Assembly (NCBI RefSeq): GCF_014269225.2
Contig: NZ_CP077097.1
Location: forward strand, 626,001-690,000
DNA from: Pseudomonas anuradhapurensis
Lineage (GTDB): Bacteria; Pseudomonadota; Gammaproteobacteria; Pseudomonadales; Pseudomonadaceae
Length of the DNA: 64,000 nucleotides
Direction: 5' to 3'
Both the position numbers and the translations under genes were made by a program. Shown here piece after piece: positions 45,893 through 55,037 of the stretch. The notes under the pieces are model-generated. The model ran no database searches and was not told the DNA's origin. It saw only the letters and a program-made list of their open reading frames with translations. Position 1 is the first letter of the stretch, and every line of letters begins with the position of its first letter.

Positions 45893-46462
45893 TCACTTCC
45901 GGCTGCCAGGCGGATAATTGCCCAGCACCTTGGCCACGGTGTTCTGGATTGCGCTGTTGCGTTCTTCCGGGCTTGGCGGGTAGTTGTTCATGATCTGCTC
46001 GGCACTGCCGCGCCATACCAGCTTGCCATCACGCCCGTCGAACAGGTCGATCTGAATGGTGGCGACCTTGTAGTCGACACTGCGGGTTTCGTTGTACATC
46101 GGGCCGCCCCAGTAGCCACCCCAGTATCCGCCCCAGCCACCGCCGTAGTTGGTGGTGATCTGTTGCTGGCGCTGCTCGACGATCAGGTAGGTGCGCACGG
46201 TCAGGTCCGGCCGTGCGCCGCCCTGGGCCGGGCGCAGGCCGCGTTGGTCGAGCTGGTCGGCGACCGCCTGGCGAATGCGTTGTTCGGTCAGGTCGCTCTT
46301 GATCCGTGGGTCGTCCGGGCGGTATTGCAGGCCCGGTTCCTGCCAGGCCCAGCTGCGGTAGGCGGCAAAATCGCGGCTGGCGTCGAAATCCTGCTGGACG
46401 TTATTGCTGGAGCAGGCGGCCAGCAACAACGCGAATGACAGTAGAACGAGGCGGCGCAACAT
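45893..46462 (-). CDS. DUF4136 lipoprotein (downstream copy)
   Basis: A 189-residue lipoprotein with signal peptide and lipobox L-L-A-A-C (Cys17). The DUF4136 core includes F-A-A-Y-R-S-W-A-W, a Q-L-D-Q-R-G-L segment, a Gly/Tyr-rich loop (about 110-125) and the D-L-F-D-G-R-D-G-K-L-V-W-R-G-S-A strand. Function is unknown. It follows a related gene by 19 bp, so this is a tandem paralogous pair in one transcript. Confidence 0.86.
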   Translation of the reverse strand: MLRRLVLLSFALLLAACSSNNVQQDFDASRDFAAYRSWAWQEPGLQYRPDDPRIKSDLTEQRIRQAVADQLDQRGLRPAQGGARPDLTVRTYLIVEQRQQQITTNYGGGWGGYWGGYWGGPMYNETRSVDYKVATIQIDLFDGRDGKLVWRGSAEQIMNNYPPSPEERNSAIQNTVAKVLGNYPPGSRK

Positions 46463-46481
46463 GATGGTTCTCCGTTAGGCA

Positions 46482-47117
46482 CTAACTGGGAGGATAGCCG
46501 CTGAGCGCCTTGTATACCGAGTCGCGCACGGCACTTTCGCGTTCTCGCGGCGAGTCCCTGTCACTGCCGCTTTCGGCGCTGGCGCTCCACACCGGCTGGC
46601 CGCTGCGGGCGTCGTACAGGTCGATGCGGACCACCATCACCTGCACTTCGTAGGTACGTACGACAGGCACATTGGCATAGCCCCCATAACCATTGCGGTA
46701 GCCGCCATAGCCGATACCGCCGTAGGGGTAGGGGCCGTAATAGGGGTCGTAGGTGTCGTAGTCACGCACTTGGCGCAAGCGCTTTTCCAGGCGTATGTCG
46801 GCGCTCACCAGCAGGTCGCCGGGGCCACTGTGGGCCGGGCGCAGGCCGTGCTGGTCGAGGGCACCGCTGACGGCATCGGCCAGTTGCGCCGGGTCGGTAT
46901 TCGCCGAGCCGCTGGGCAACTGGCCGTTGCGCCAGCTCCAGCTGCGGTAGTGCCCGTAGTCTCGCGTGGGCGCCGGGTAGGCACTGGCATCGAAGGTGGT
47001 CGCCGCCTGGGCAGGGGCGGGGGGCAACGGGCGGCTGCTGGCCACGTACGGGTTGCTGCCCTGGCAGCCAGCCAGGGCAAGCGGCAGCAGCGCCAGGCAC
47101 AACAGACGGTACGGCAT
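46482..47117 (-). CDS. DUF4136 lipoprotein (upstream copy)
   Basis: A 211-residue lipoprotein with lipobox L-A-G-C (Cys18). It has the same core order as the following gene: [19 protein letters not shown], a Gly/Tyr-rich loop (about 125-150) and [16 protein letters not shown]. The two are clear paralogues but have diverged, so the duplication is not recent. It lies 20 bp downstream of cmoM. Confidence 0.86.
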   Translation of the reverse strand: MPYRLLCLALLPLALAGCQGSNPYVASSRPLPPAPAQAATTFDASAYPAPTRDYGHYRSWSWRNGQLPSGSANTDPAQLADAVSGALDQHGLRPAHSGPGDLLVSADIRLEKRLRQVRDYDTYDPYYGPYPYGGIGYGGYRNGYGGYANVPVVRTYEVQVMVVRIDLYDARSGQPVWSASAESGSDRDSPRERESAVRDSVYKALSGYPPS

Positions 47118-47137
47118 GTAGTCCTCCGACGGATGAG

Positions 47138-47887
47138 TCAGCGGGGGCGGCAGACCCAGTGCAGGTAGCGGCCGAGCCCGGCGAAACTGGGGTGGCGACG
47201 GTAGGCCAGTTCCATTTCCAGCAGGTCGAGCAGCTCGGCCTTGCCTTGGAATTCCTTGGGCATGTAGTCATGGAACACGCGCACGCCACTTTCGCTTTCA
47301 ACCTGCCACATAGGCTCAAGTTGCGCCCTGAGTTGGCGCGGATCAAGTGGTTTTTGTGGCGTGAGGCTCTGCTTTTCGCCTTCCAGCCGGTTGCTGCGCA
47401 ACTTGCGGAAATGGCCCTTGAGCAGGTTGCGATAGACCAGTGCGTCACGGTTGTAGAAAGCCAGCGACAGCCACCCGGAAGGGGCGGTGAGCTGATGCAG
47501 CACAGGCAGGATGCTTTCCGGTTCGGCCAGCCATTCGAGCACAGCGTGGCACAGCACCAGGTCATAGCGTTCGGTGAGCTGGCCAAGCAGGTCTTGCCAC
47601 GGGGCCTGGATGAAGGTGGCCGGCTGGCCCGCTTCGGCGAAGCGTGCCCGGGCGCCATCGAGCATCGGCGCGGCGGGCTCGGCCAGGGTCAGCTGGTGGC
47701 CACGTTGTGCCAGCCACAAGGCCATGTGGCCCAACCCGGCGCCAATATCGAGAATGCGCAGGGGGCGGTCGGGCAAGGCTTCGGCCAGGTCGGCCTGGAG
47801 CACGGCCAGGCGGATCGCGCCCTTGGCGCCGCCATAGATCTTCTCGGCAAAGCGGGTGGCCAGCTCATCGAAATGACGGTCGTTCAT
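47138..47887 (-). CDS. cmoM: tRNA 5-carboxymethoxyuridine methyltransferase CmoM
   Basis: A 249-residue SAM-dependent methyltransferase matching CmoM (formerly SmtA), which methylates cmo5U34 in tRNA. The N-terminus [22 protein letters not shown] is highly characteristic. The SAM motif is L-D-I-G-A-G-L-G, and C-H-A-V-L-E-W-L-A and G-V-R-V-F-H-D-Y-M also match. The ATG at 47885-47887 overlaps the stop of the MazG-like gene by 4 bp (ATGA), so the two are coupled. Confidence 0.94.
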   Translation of the reverse strand: MNDRHFDELATRFAEKIYGGAKGAIRLAVLQADLAEALPDRPLRILDIGAGLGHMALWLAQRGHQLTLAEPAAPMLDGARARFAEAGQPATFIQAPWQDLLGQLTERYDLVLCHAVLEWLAEPESILPVLHQLTAPSGWLSLAFYNRDALVYRNLLKGHFRKLRSNRLEGEKQSLTPQKPLDPRQLRAQLEPMWQVESESGVRVFHDYMPKEFQGKAELLDLLEMELAYRRHPSFAGLGRYLHWVCRPR

Positions 47888-48189
47888 CGGGCGAAGCGCC
47901 TCTCGCTGTCGGCCAGCTTGGCCCGCACCACCTGGTCCATGTCCAGGCCAAGTTCGCTGCACAACAGCAGCAGGTAGAGCACTACGTCACCGATTTCCTG
48001 GCCGGCATGGGCCAGCTTGTCGGCGGGCAGCTGGCGCGATTGGTCTTCGCTCAGCCACTGAAAGATTTCCACCAGCTCGGCCATTTCGACGCTGGCGGCC
48101 ATGGCCAGGTTCTTCGGGCTATGGAAGCCGCGCCAGTCGTTGTTGTCGCGGATTTGGTGCAGGCGTTGGGTGAGTTCTTGCAGGTTCAT
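47884..48189 (-). CDS. MazG-like nucleotide pyrophosphohydrolase
   Basis: A 101-residue all-helical MazG-like (dCTPase-type) house-cleaning pyrophosphatase. The E-x-x-E ... E-x-x-D metal motif is visible in V-E-M-A-E-L-V-E-I-F-Q-W and A-G-Q-E-I-G-D-V-V-L-Y-L-L. The nucleotide substrate is not determined. It is coupled by overlap to cmoM. Confidence 0.9.
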   Translation of the reverse strand: MNLQELTQRLHQIRDNNDWRGFHSPKNLAMAASVEMAELVEIFQWLSEDQSRQLPADKLAHAGQEIGDVVLYLLLLCSELGLDMDQVVRAKLADSERRFAR

Positions 48190-48268
48190 CGGGGTCTCCT
48201 AATGCTGCATAGCTTCAGCGCAGGCCCGATGCAAAGCAAGCGTGTTCCGCCACGGCAGGCGGGGTTCA

Positions 48269-48297
48269 TGTAGGCGCGACACAAGGCCGCGCCTACA
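48269..48297. repeat. Single type-A REP-like hairpin
   Basis: The arms TGTAGGCGCG and CGCGCCTACA enclose ACACAAGGC. It is a single, unpaired REP variant between the MaoC and MazG genes; the usual GGAGCGG is changed to GGCGCG with the compensating change in the other arm. Confidence 0.75.
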
Positions 48298-49144
48298 AGG
48301 GCTCCCAACGCCCGACCATATGCAGCACGCCGCCATGCCCGTCCAGCCGCAGCGTTCCCTGCGGCCCTGCCTCACTGGCACTGAGCAGCACCTCCGACGG
48401 CAACCGCACCGGCTTGCGGAAACCCACCTCGAAGGCATAACCACTGTGCGGCAGGTGGCCACGCAACGCTGCCAGGGCCATGGCCTTGCTCCACATGCCA
48501 TGGGCGATGGCGGTGGGGAAGCCGAACAGCCGGGCACTGGCGGCGCTGAGGTGGATCGGGTTGTAATCCCCGCAGACCTTGGCATAACGCCGGCCAATAT
48601 CGCTGTCGGCGTACCAGCGGGTCGCCTCCGGCAATGCCGCCGGTTGCTCTTCGGCCGGCTCGTCCGCCGCGCCATCCAGCTTCAGCCCGCGCACCAGCAT
48701 GCGGCTGGTCTCGCGCCAGAGCAGGCCGATGCCGTCTTCGGCTTCGCTGACCAGGTCGAAGGTGCCGCCCTTGGCGTGCGCTTGCAGGTTGTCCGTATAC
48801 ACCGCAAAGCGCAGCCCTTCGACAGCGCCGAGCGGGCGTAGCACTTCGATGCGGTTGTGCAGGTGCACCAGGCCCAGCAGGGGGAAGGGGAAATCGTCGG
48901 CGGTCATCAATTGCAACTGCAAGGTGAACGCCATCACGTGCGGGTAAGTAGCCGGCAGGCGGCCATCGTCGGTGAAATGGCACAGCCGCCGATAGGCTGC
49001 CAGGTTGCCCGGCTGGACGCCGATGAGGCAACGCAGGCCATCGCCCGGCAGGCGGTCACCGCTGATCTTGCGCTTGCTGGCTGCGCGCAGGTACAGGCTG
49101 GCGCGCGAAGCCGGGCTGTGCAGGTCGTGCCAGTGTCGGCTCAT
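48293..49144 (-). CDS. MaoC-like (R)-specific hydratase, double hotdog type
   Basis: A 283-residue protein whose C-terminal half carries the hydratase-2 motif D-Y-N-P-I-H-L followed by H-G-M-W-S-K, typical of MaoC-like dehydratases acting on (R)-3-hydroxyacyl thioesters. The N-terminal half has the less conserved second hotdog fold. GGGAG about 8 bases before the ATG at 49142-49144 supports the start. It lies 2 bp downstream of the FabG-like gene, so they are co-transcribed and probably act on the same acyl chain. Confidence 0.88.
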   Translation of the reverse strand: MSRHWHDLHSPASRASLYLRAASKRKISGDRLPGDGLRCLIGVQPGNLAAYRRLCHFTDDGRLPATYPHVMAFTLQLQLMTADDFPFPLLGLVHLHNRIEVLRPLGAVEGLRFAVYTDNLQAHAKGGTFDLVSEAEDGIGLLWRETSRMLVRGLKLDGAADEPAEEQPAALPEATRWYADSDIGRRYAKVCGDYNPIHLSAASARLFGFPTAIAHGMWSKAMALAALRGHLPHSGYAFEVGFRKPVRLPSEVLLSASEAGPQGTLRLDGHGGVLHMVGRWEPL

Positions 49145-49146
49145 GT

Positions 49147-50499
49147 TCACGCTCCCATCAAGGCCTGGCCGCAAACGCGCAGCACCTGGCCGTTGATCGC
49201 CCCGGAGCCGGGCTGGCTGAGCCAGGCGATGGCTTCGGCGACGTCCTGCGGGCGCCCGCCCTGGCCCAGCGAACTCAAGCGTCGCCCGGCCTCGCGCAGG
49301 CCCATGGGCATGACGGCGGTCATGTGGGTTTCGATGAACCCGGGGGCCACGGCATTGATGCTGCCGCCACGCTCGGCAAGGCGTGGCGCCCAGGCCTGGG
49401 CCAGGCCGATCAAACCAGCCTTGCTGGCGGCATAGTTGGCCTGCCCGCGGTTGCCGGCGATGCCGCTGACCGAGGCCAGCAAGGTGATCCGCGCATTGTC
49501 ACCGAGGGCGCCGTGGTCAAGCAGCGCCTGGGTCAGTACCTGCGGCGCCTTGAGGTTTACCGCCAGCACCGCATCCCAGTATTCCGGGGTCATGTTGGCC
49601 AGGGTCTTGTCGCGGGTGATACCGGCATTGTGCACCACGATGTCGATGCCCTCCGGCAGCGCTGCGAGCAAGCGGCTGGCCGCGTCGCCCGCGCAGATAT
49701 CCAGCGCCAGCGCCTTGCCACCCAGGCGCGCGGCCAGGGCGTCGAGGTCCTGGCTGGCCTGCGGCACGTCCAGCAACAACACGTCGGCGCCATCCCGCGC
49801 CAGGGTTTCGGCAATCGCAGCGCCGATGCCGCGTGCGGCGCCGGTGACCAGGGCGCGGCGGCCCGCCAGTGGCCGGGTCCAGTCCTCGACCTGGCTGGCG
49901 CAGGCTTCCAGGCGCAGCACCTGGCCGGAAACGAAGGCGCTTTTCGGCGACAGGAAGAAACGCAATGCGCCCTCCAGCTGGCTGTCTGCGCCGGGGGCGA
50001 CATACAGCAGCTGCGCGGTCGCGCCATTGCGCAGTTCCTTGGCCAGCGAGCGGCTGAAGCCCTCCAGGGCCCGTTGCGCAATGCTCGCCAGCGGGTCAGC
50101 GAGGCTTTCCGGGGCGCGCCCCAGCAGCACCACGTGGGCGCACGGTGCCAGGCTGCGCAGCAACGGCTGGAAGAATTCGCGCAACTGCTTCAACGCGTCG
50201 CTGTCGGACAAATGCGTGGCATCGAACACCACGGCCTTGATTTTCGGCCCCAGGCCGGCCACCCACGGCTCGGCCTGGAGGTTGTCGGTATTGAAGCGGT
50301 AAAGCGTGTCGGTAAGGCGCGGGGCGAGGGCTTCGACCTGGCTTGCCAGCGGCCCGCCACCCAGCACCAGGGCGCCCTCCACCGGGCGCAGGCGGCCGGC
50401 CTGCCAGCGCTCCAGCGGAGCCGGGTGTGGCAGGCCAAGGGCATCCACAAGCCGGCGGCCGAGGGTGGAGTTGGCAAAGCCGAGGTAGCGATCGCTCAT
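49147..50499 (-). CDS. High-molecular-weight 3-oxoacyl-ACP/CoA reductase (FabG4-like)
   Basis: A 450-residue SDR with two halves. The N-terminal part (about 1-200) is a flavodoxin-like, non-catalytic region. The C-terminal part (about 205-450) is a full SDR with A-L-V-T-G-A-A-R-G-I-G-A and Y-A-A-S-K, plus a Ser in L-A-S-V-S-G. This arrangement defines high-molecular-weight FabG proteins that reduce 3-oxoacyl thioesters. The ATG at 50497-50499 is chosen; the open frame upstream crosses into the promoter shared with the divergent thiolase gene. Confidence 0.9.
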   Translation of the reverse strand: MSDRYLGFANSTLGRRLVDALGLPHPAPLERWQAGRLRPVEGALVLGGGPLASQVEALAPRLTDTLYRFNTDNLQAEPWVAGLGPKIKAVVFDATHLSDSDALKQLREFFQPLLRSLAPCAHVVLLGRAPESLADPLASIAQRALEGFSRSLAKELRNGATAQLLYVAPGADSQLEGALRFFLSPKSAFVSGQVLRLEACASQVEDWTRPLAGRRALVTGAARGIGAAIAETLARDGADVLLLDVPQASQDLDALAARLGGKALALDICAGDAASRLLAALPEGIDIVVHNAGITRDKTLANMTPEYWDAVLAVNLKAPQVLTQALLDHGALGDNARITLLASVSGIAGNRGQANYAASKAGLIGLAQAWAPRLAERGGSINAVAPGFIETHMTAVMPMGLREAGRRLSSLGQGGRPQDVAEAIAWLSQPGSGAINGQVLRVCGQALMGA

Positions 50500-50616
50500 G
50501 AGTGGTCTCCCGGAAGGCAAGCTTGAAAGTGTGGACCAAGTTTGTAGCAAGGTCGTTCGAATGCGCTAAAAACACCTAGGCTGTACGGATCAAATTGTTT
50601 CAGGAGGAACCAACGC

Positions 50617-51894
50617 ATGCGTTCACCTCGCCGGGTCGCGATCCTGGGCGGCAACCGAATTCCCTTCGCCCGCTCCAATGGTGCCTATGCCACCGCCAGC
50701 AACCAGGCGATGCTCACTGCCACGCTCGAGGGGCTGATCGAACGTTATCGCCTGCATGGCTTGCGCATGGGCGAAGTGGTCGCCGGTACGGTGCTCAAGC
50801 ACTCGCGTGACATGAACCTGACCCGTGAATGCGTGCTGGGTTCGCGCCTGTCGCCGCAAACCCCGGCCTATGACATTCAGCAAGCCTGTGGCACCGGGCT
50901 GGAGGCGGCGCTGCTGGTGGCCAACAAGATTGCCCTGGGGCAGATCGACTGCGGCATTGCCGGTGGCGTGGACACCACCTCCGATGCACCGATTGCGGTA
51001 AATGAAGGCTTGCGCTACATCCTGCTGCAGGCCAACCGTGGCAAAAGCCTGGGCGAACGGCTCAAGCCGCTGCTGAAGCTGCGCCCCCACCACCTGAAAC
51101 CCGAGTTGCCGCGCAATGGCGAGCCGCGTACCGGCTTGTCGATGGGCGAGCACTGCGAACGCATGGCCCAGGCCTGGCACAGCGAGCGTGCCGAGCAGGA
51201 CCAGCTGGCACTGCTAAGCCACCAGCGGCTGGCCGCTGCCTACGCCGAAGGCTGGCAGGATGACCTGCTGACGCCGTTCCTGGCGCTGACCCGCGACAAC
51301 AACCTGCGCCCTGACCTGACCCTGGAGCAACTGGCCCGGCTCAAGCCAGCCTTCGACCGCAGCGGCCAGGGCACGCTGACGGCCGGTAACTCCACACCGC
51401 TCACCGACGGTGCTTCGCTGGTGCTGTTGGGCACTGAGGAGTGGGCGGCGCAGCAAGGGCTGTCGGTGCTGGCGTATCTGGTCGATGGTGAAACGGCGGC
51501 GGTGGATTTCGTCACTGGCCGCGAAGGGCTGTTGATGGCGCCGGTGTATGCGGTACCGCGGCTGCTGGCGCGTAATGGGTTGAGCTTGCAGGATTTTGAC
51601 TACTACGAGATTCACGAAGCCTTTGCCGCCCAGGTGCTGTGTACGCTCAAGGCCTGGGAGGATGCCGACTACTGCCGCCAGCGGCTGGGGCTGGAGGCGC
51701 CGCTTGGGGCAATCGACCGCAGCAAGCTCAACGTCAAGGGCAGTTCGCTGGCGGCCGGACACCCGTTCGCGGCGACCGGCGGGCGGATCCTGGCCAACCT
51801 GGCGAAGCTGTTGGCTCAGGCCGGGCGGGGGCGTGGGTTGATTTCGATCTGCGCGGCGGGTGGGCAGGGGGTGACTGTCATCGTCGAGCGCTGA
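50617..51894 (+). CDS. Acetyl-CoA C-acetyltransferase (FadI-like thiolase)
   Basis: A 425-residue thiolase. The nucleophile Cys91 lies in Q-A-C-G-T-G-L-E-A, the catalytic His in G-H-P-F-A-A-T-G-G, and the second Cys in I-C-A-A-G-G-Q-G. The length and the H-E-A-F-A-A-Q-V-L block fit FadI rather than the shorter PhbA type. A perfect AGGAGG lies 9-14 bases before the ATG. It is divergent from the FabG4-like/MaoC pair, and together they could form a small acyl-chain module. Whether it runs in the degradative or synthetic direction is not visible. Confidence 0.92.
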   Translation: MRSPRRVAILGGNRIPFARSNGAYATASNQAMLTATLEGLIERYRLHGLRMGEVVAGTVLKHSRDMNLTRECVLGSRLSPQTPAYDIQQACGTGLEAALLVANKIALGQIDCGIAGGVDTTSDAPIAVNEGLRYILLQANRGKSLGERLKPLLKLRPHHLKPELPRNGEPRTGLSMGEHCERMAQAWHSERAEQDQLALLSHQRLAAAYAEGWQDDLLTPFLALTRDNNLRPDLTLEQLARLKPAFDRSGQGTLTAGNSTPLTDGASLVLLGTEEWAAQQGLSVLAYLVDGETAAVDFVTGREGLLMAPVYAVPRLLARNGLSLQDFDYYEIHEAFAAQVLCTLKAWEDADYCRQRLGLEAPLGAIDRSKLNVKGSSLAAGHPFAATGGRILANLAKLLAQAGRGRGLISICAAGGQGVTVIVER

Positions 51895-51904
51895 AACCAA
51901 GCCC

Positions 51905-52021
51905 TGTAGGAGCGGCCTTGTGTCGCGATAGGGCTGCAAAGCAGCCCCAGCAATTTGTGCGTCTGCGCTGAAACCCTGGGGCTGCCTTGCAGCCCTATCG
52001 CGACACAAGGCCGCTCCTACA
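51905..52021. repeat. REP pair, type A
   Basis: The outer arms TGTAGGAGCGGCCTTGTGTC and GACACAAGGCCGCTCCTACA pair perfectly, and the pairing continues to GATAGGGCTGC and GCAGCCCTATC, making one of the longest palindromes in the window. It lies between the thiolase gene and the AraC gene. Confidence 0.95.
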
Positions 52022-52082
52022 CGTTGACCGATCAGCTGTCCCGGCTGTTAGGCTTGTCTGCTCAGAACTACAAGAAACCGCC

Positions 52083-52862
52083 ATGCCGACCATCGGACAA
52101 CCCCGCGCCATCCCGGCGCTGGCCCGCCTGCCCAGGCCTTTGTACGCCCGCGCCGAAAGCCTTGGCGCCGGCTCCTGGACCACTCGCCACCAGCACGACT
52201 GGGTGCAATTTTCCTACGCCATCAGCGGTGTACTGGGCGTCTATACCCAAGAAGGCAGCTACTTCGCCCCGCCGCAGTGGGGGGTGTGGATACCTGCCGA
52301 TGCCGAACACGAAGTGGTTACCTCGATGCAGGCCGAAATGCGCAGCCTGTACGTGCGCCGTGACGCCTGCGCGTGGGCGCCGGCGCGATGCCGGGTGCTG
52401 GAGGTGACACCGTTGGCGCGCGAACTGATCAAGCAGTTCTGCCTGTTCCCGGCAGATTACCCGGAAGGCGACAGCGCCGAAGCGCGGCTGGTGGCGGTGC
52501 TGCTCGACCAGTTGCGCACGCTACCCGAGGTCGGCTTCTCGCTGCCGTTACCGCGCCATCCGGGGTTGCTGGCGTTGTGCAACGGCCTGATCGCTGCCCC
52601 GGAACAGCCGCAGACCTTGCAGCAATGGGCGCGCCAGCTGGGCTGTTCGGAAAAGACCTTGATGCGGCTGTTCCAGCGGGAAACCGGCTTGAGCTTTCGT
52701 AACTGGCGCCAGCGCATGCGGCTGCTGTCGTCGCTGGCCTTGCTGGAGGCGGGGGAGAATGTGACCGCAGCGGCGTTGGGCTGTGGCTATGACTCTACGT
52801 CGGCCTATATTGCGGCGTTCAAGCAGCTGTTCGGGGCGACGCCGGGTGAGTTGAAACTCTGA
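52083..52862 (+). CDS. AraC family transcriptional regulator (cupin sensor)
   Basis: A 259-residue regulator. An N-terminal cupin-like sensor region (about 25-100, H-Q-H-D-W-V-Q-F-S-Y-A-I-S-G-V-L) precedes two helix-turn-helix motifs (about 165-255, W-A-R-Q-L-G-C-S-E-K-T-L-M-R-L-F-Q and A-A-L-G-C-G-Y-D-S-T-S-A-Y-I-A-A-F-K-Q). The ATG at 52083 gives the family length; the open frame upstream is REP sequence. Targets are unknown, and the adjacent thiolase gene is a possibility only. Confidence 0.9.
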   Translation: MPTIGQPRAIPALARLPRPLYARAESLGAGSWTTRHQHDWVQFSYAISGVLGVYTQEGSYFAPPQWGVWIPADAEHEVVTSMQAEMRSLYVRRDACAWAPARCRVLEVTPLARELIKQFCLFPADYPEGDSAEARLVAVLLDQLRTLPEVGFSLPLPRHPGLLALCNGLIAAPEQPQTLQQWARQLGCSEKTLMRLFQRETGLSFRNWRQRMRLLSSLALLEAGENVTAAALGCGYDSTSAYIAAFKQLFGATPGELKL

Positions 52863-52872
52863 TCGTAGGTCC

Positions 52873-52920
52873 CCGGTACTGGCTGCTTCGCCGCTGATCC
52901 CGCGAAGCAGCCAGTACCGG
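52873..52920. terminator. Perfect 19-bp inverted repeat between convergent genes
   Basis: The arms CCGGTACTGGCTGCTTCGC (52873-52891) and GCGAAGCAGCCAGTACCGG (52902-52920) pair without mismatch around a 10-base loop. It lies between the convergent AraC and chemoreceptor genes, so a bidirectional stop is likely, although no T run follows on either strand. The GCTGCTTCGC core resembles REP hairpins, but the flanks do not match types A or B. Confidence 0.65.
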
Positions 52921-52927
52921 TATTGCA

Positions 52928-54871
52928 TCAGGTACGGAACCTGCGTACCAGCGCATCCAGTTCGTTGGACAGCCCGGCCAGGCTCTCCGAATCCACCCGG
53001 GCTGCATGGGCCAGTTCGGCAACCAGCTGCGCATCCCCGTGAATCTGGCTGATGTGCCGGTTGATGTCCTCGGCCACCTGATGCTGTTCCTCGGCCGCCG
53101 TGGCGATCTGGGTGTTCATGTCGCGGATCACGTCCACCGACTCGCGAATCTGCCCGAAGCTGTCACGGGCCATGCCGATGCGGCTTACCGATTGCTGGGA
53201 AACTTCCAGGCTGGCATGCATCTGAGCGGCCACTTCGGCGGTGCGGCTGGCCAGGTTGCCGAGCAGGCCATCGATCTCGGCGGTGGAGTCGGCGGTGCGC
53301 TTGGCCAGCGCCCGCACTTCGTCGGCGACCACGGCAAAGCCGCGGCCCTGCTCACCGGCGCGGGCCGCCTCGATGGCGGCGTTGAGGGCCAGCAGGTTGG
53401 TCTGTTCGGCAATCGAGCGGATGGTGCCCAGGATCGACTGGATAGCGTTGCTGTCGCGCTCCAGCTGCTGGATCGACTGCGCCGATTGCTCGATCTCCTG
53501 GCTCAGGCGGTCGACACTGTGCACCGCTGCGTCGATCTGCTGCTGGCCTTCCCGGGCCTGCTGCTGGCCGCTGTCGGCCGATTGCGCCGCCTGGCTGCAG
53601 GAACGCGCTACTTCGTTGGCAGTGGCGACCATCTCGTGGAAAGCGGTCGAGACCATGTCCACGGCTTCGCGCTGGCGGCCCGCCGCTTCGGCCATGTCGC
53701 TGGACACGCGGGTGGAGCTGGTCGAGGTGCTGAGAATCTTGCCGGCTGCAGCCCCGATGTGCTGGATGAGGCTGCGAATGGCACCGAGGAACTGGTTGAA
53801 CCAGTTGGCCAGTTGTGCGGTTTCGTCGCGGCCGCGAATTTCCAGGTTGCGGGTCAGGTCGCCTTCGCCCTGGGCGATGTCTTCCAGGCCGCTGGTGACG
53901 CTGTTGATCGGCCGCACGATCAGCTTGGCGAAGGTTGCACCGACCACGGCGAACAGTGCCGCCAGCACCACGGCCACGATACCGATCAGCCAGGTCAGGC
54001 GGGTGGTGGTCTGCATCACTTCGCTTTGCTCGATCAGGCCGATCAAGGTCCAGCCCAGCTGTTCATCCGGGTAGATGTTGGCCATGTAGCGCACGCCACC
54101 AAGCTCCACTTCAGCCAACCCTTTGCCATGCTTGGCCAGTTCGGCGTAGCCGTCGCCAAAACTCGCCAGTGGCTTGAAGTTGTGCTTGGCGTCACGCGGG
54201 TCGACCAGCACGTTGCCGTTGTTTTCCACCAGCAGCACGTAGCCGCTCTCGCCCAGCTTGATCTGCTGCACGATCTCGGTCAGGCCTTTGAGCGAGACGT
54301 CGACGTTGACCACGCCGCCGGGGTTGCCCAGCTGGTTGGCGACGGTACGCACGGTGCTGACCAGCACGGCATCGTCGGGCGCCCAGTAGTAGGCTTCGGT
54401 GCGCAGGGTCTTGCCAGGGTTGGCCATGGCCAACTGGTACCAGGGGCGGGTGCGGGGGTCGTAGTTGACGAACTTCTGCCCGGCCGGCCAGCCGACGTAA
54501 CCACCGTCACTCACCCCGTAGGACAGGTAGGCATAGGCGGGGTGCGAGGTGGCCAGGCGGGTCATGAACTCCAGCACTTTGCTGGCCTGCTCGCCCAGTT
54601 CGTAGGACGGCGTCGCGCTCATGTACTTGTTCAGTTCGCTGCCGGTGGCGGCGACCAGGGGCTGCGCCGCCATGTACTCGACGTTCTGGTTGATGCCCTG
54701 GAAGAAGATGTTCATCGCGTTGCTGACCTGGCGGATTTCTCGGCTGCTGCCGTCCAGGAAGCCGTCGCGTGCTTCGCCACGCAGATTGAGGACCACCAAG
54801 GTGGCCACCAGGACGATGGGCAAGCCGGCAATGACCGCGAATGCCCAGGTCAGTTTTTGTTTGATGCTCAT
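52928..54871 (-). CDS. Methyl-accepting chemotaxis protein with dCache_1 sensor
   Basis: A 647-residue chemoreceptor: membrane segment (about 8-29), periplasmic dCache_1 domain (about 35-285), second membrane segment (about 290-312), HAMP, and the signalling hairpin with [15 protein letters not shown]. The distal sensor module shows Tyr137, Arg142, Trp144, Tyr145 and Asp191 in the spacing known for amino-acid-binding dCache receptors such as PctA. The ATG at 54869-54871 places the first membrane segment correctly. An amino acid ligand is therefore the best guess. Confidence 0.92.
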   Translation of the reverse strand: MSIKQKLTWAFAVIAGLPIVLVATLVVLNLRGEARDGFLDGSSREIRQVSNAMNIFFQGINQNVEYMAAQPLVAATGSELNKYMSATPSYELGEQASKVLEFMTRLATSHPAYAYLSYGVSDGGYVGWPAGQKFVNYDPRTRPWYQLAMANPGKTLRTEAYYWAPDDAVLVSTVRTVANQLGNPGGVVNVDVSLKGLTEIVQQIKLGESGYVLLVENNGNVLVDPRDAKHNFKPLASFGDGYAELAKHGKGLAEVELGGVRYMANIYPDEQLGWTLIGLIEQSEVMQTTTRLTWLIGIVAVVLAALFAVVGATFAKLIVRPINSVTSGLEDIAQGEGDLTRNLEIRGRDETAQLANWFNQFLGAIRSLIQHIGAAAGKILSTSTSSTRVSSDMAEAAGRQREAVDMVSTAFHEMVATANEVARSCSQAAQSADSGQQQAREGQQQIDAAVHSVDRLSQEIEQSAQSIQQLERDSNAIQSILGTIRSIAEQTNLLALNAAIEAARAGEQGRGFAVVADEVRALAKRTADSTAEIDGLLGNLASRTAEVAAQMHASLEVSQQSVSRIGMARDSFGQIRESVDVIRDMNTQIATAAEEQHQVAEDINRHISQIHGDAQLVAELAHAARVDSESLAGLSNELDALVRRFRT

Positions 54872-55037
54872 CGATGCCCCCGGATTGTTATTGTCGCTAC
54901 TCGAAGCAGGTAACAATTACATCGGCAGCATCTGGGTTTAATGTAGGAAAAGTCCCCGTATTTATTGGATCAAGTCGCGGGCGAGTGACTAGCGGTCGTG
55001 TTTGAACCGATGGGGCCTGCTGCAGGCACGGGGCGCC

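Noticed and set aside
54872..55037. FliA (sigma-28) promoter for the dCache chemoreceptor
   Set aside because: The best match to TTATCGGC (TTATTGTC) lacks a properly spaced TTTA partner.
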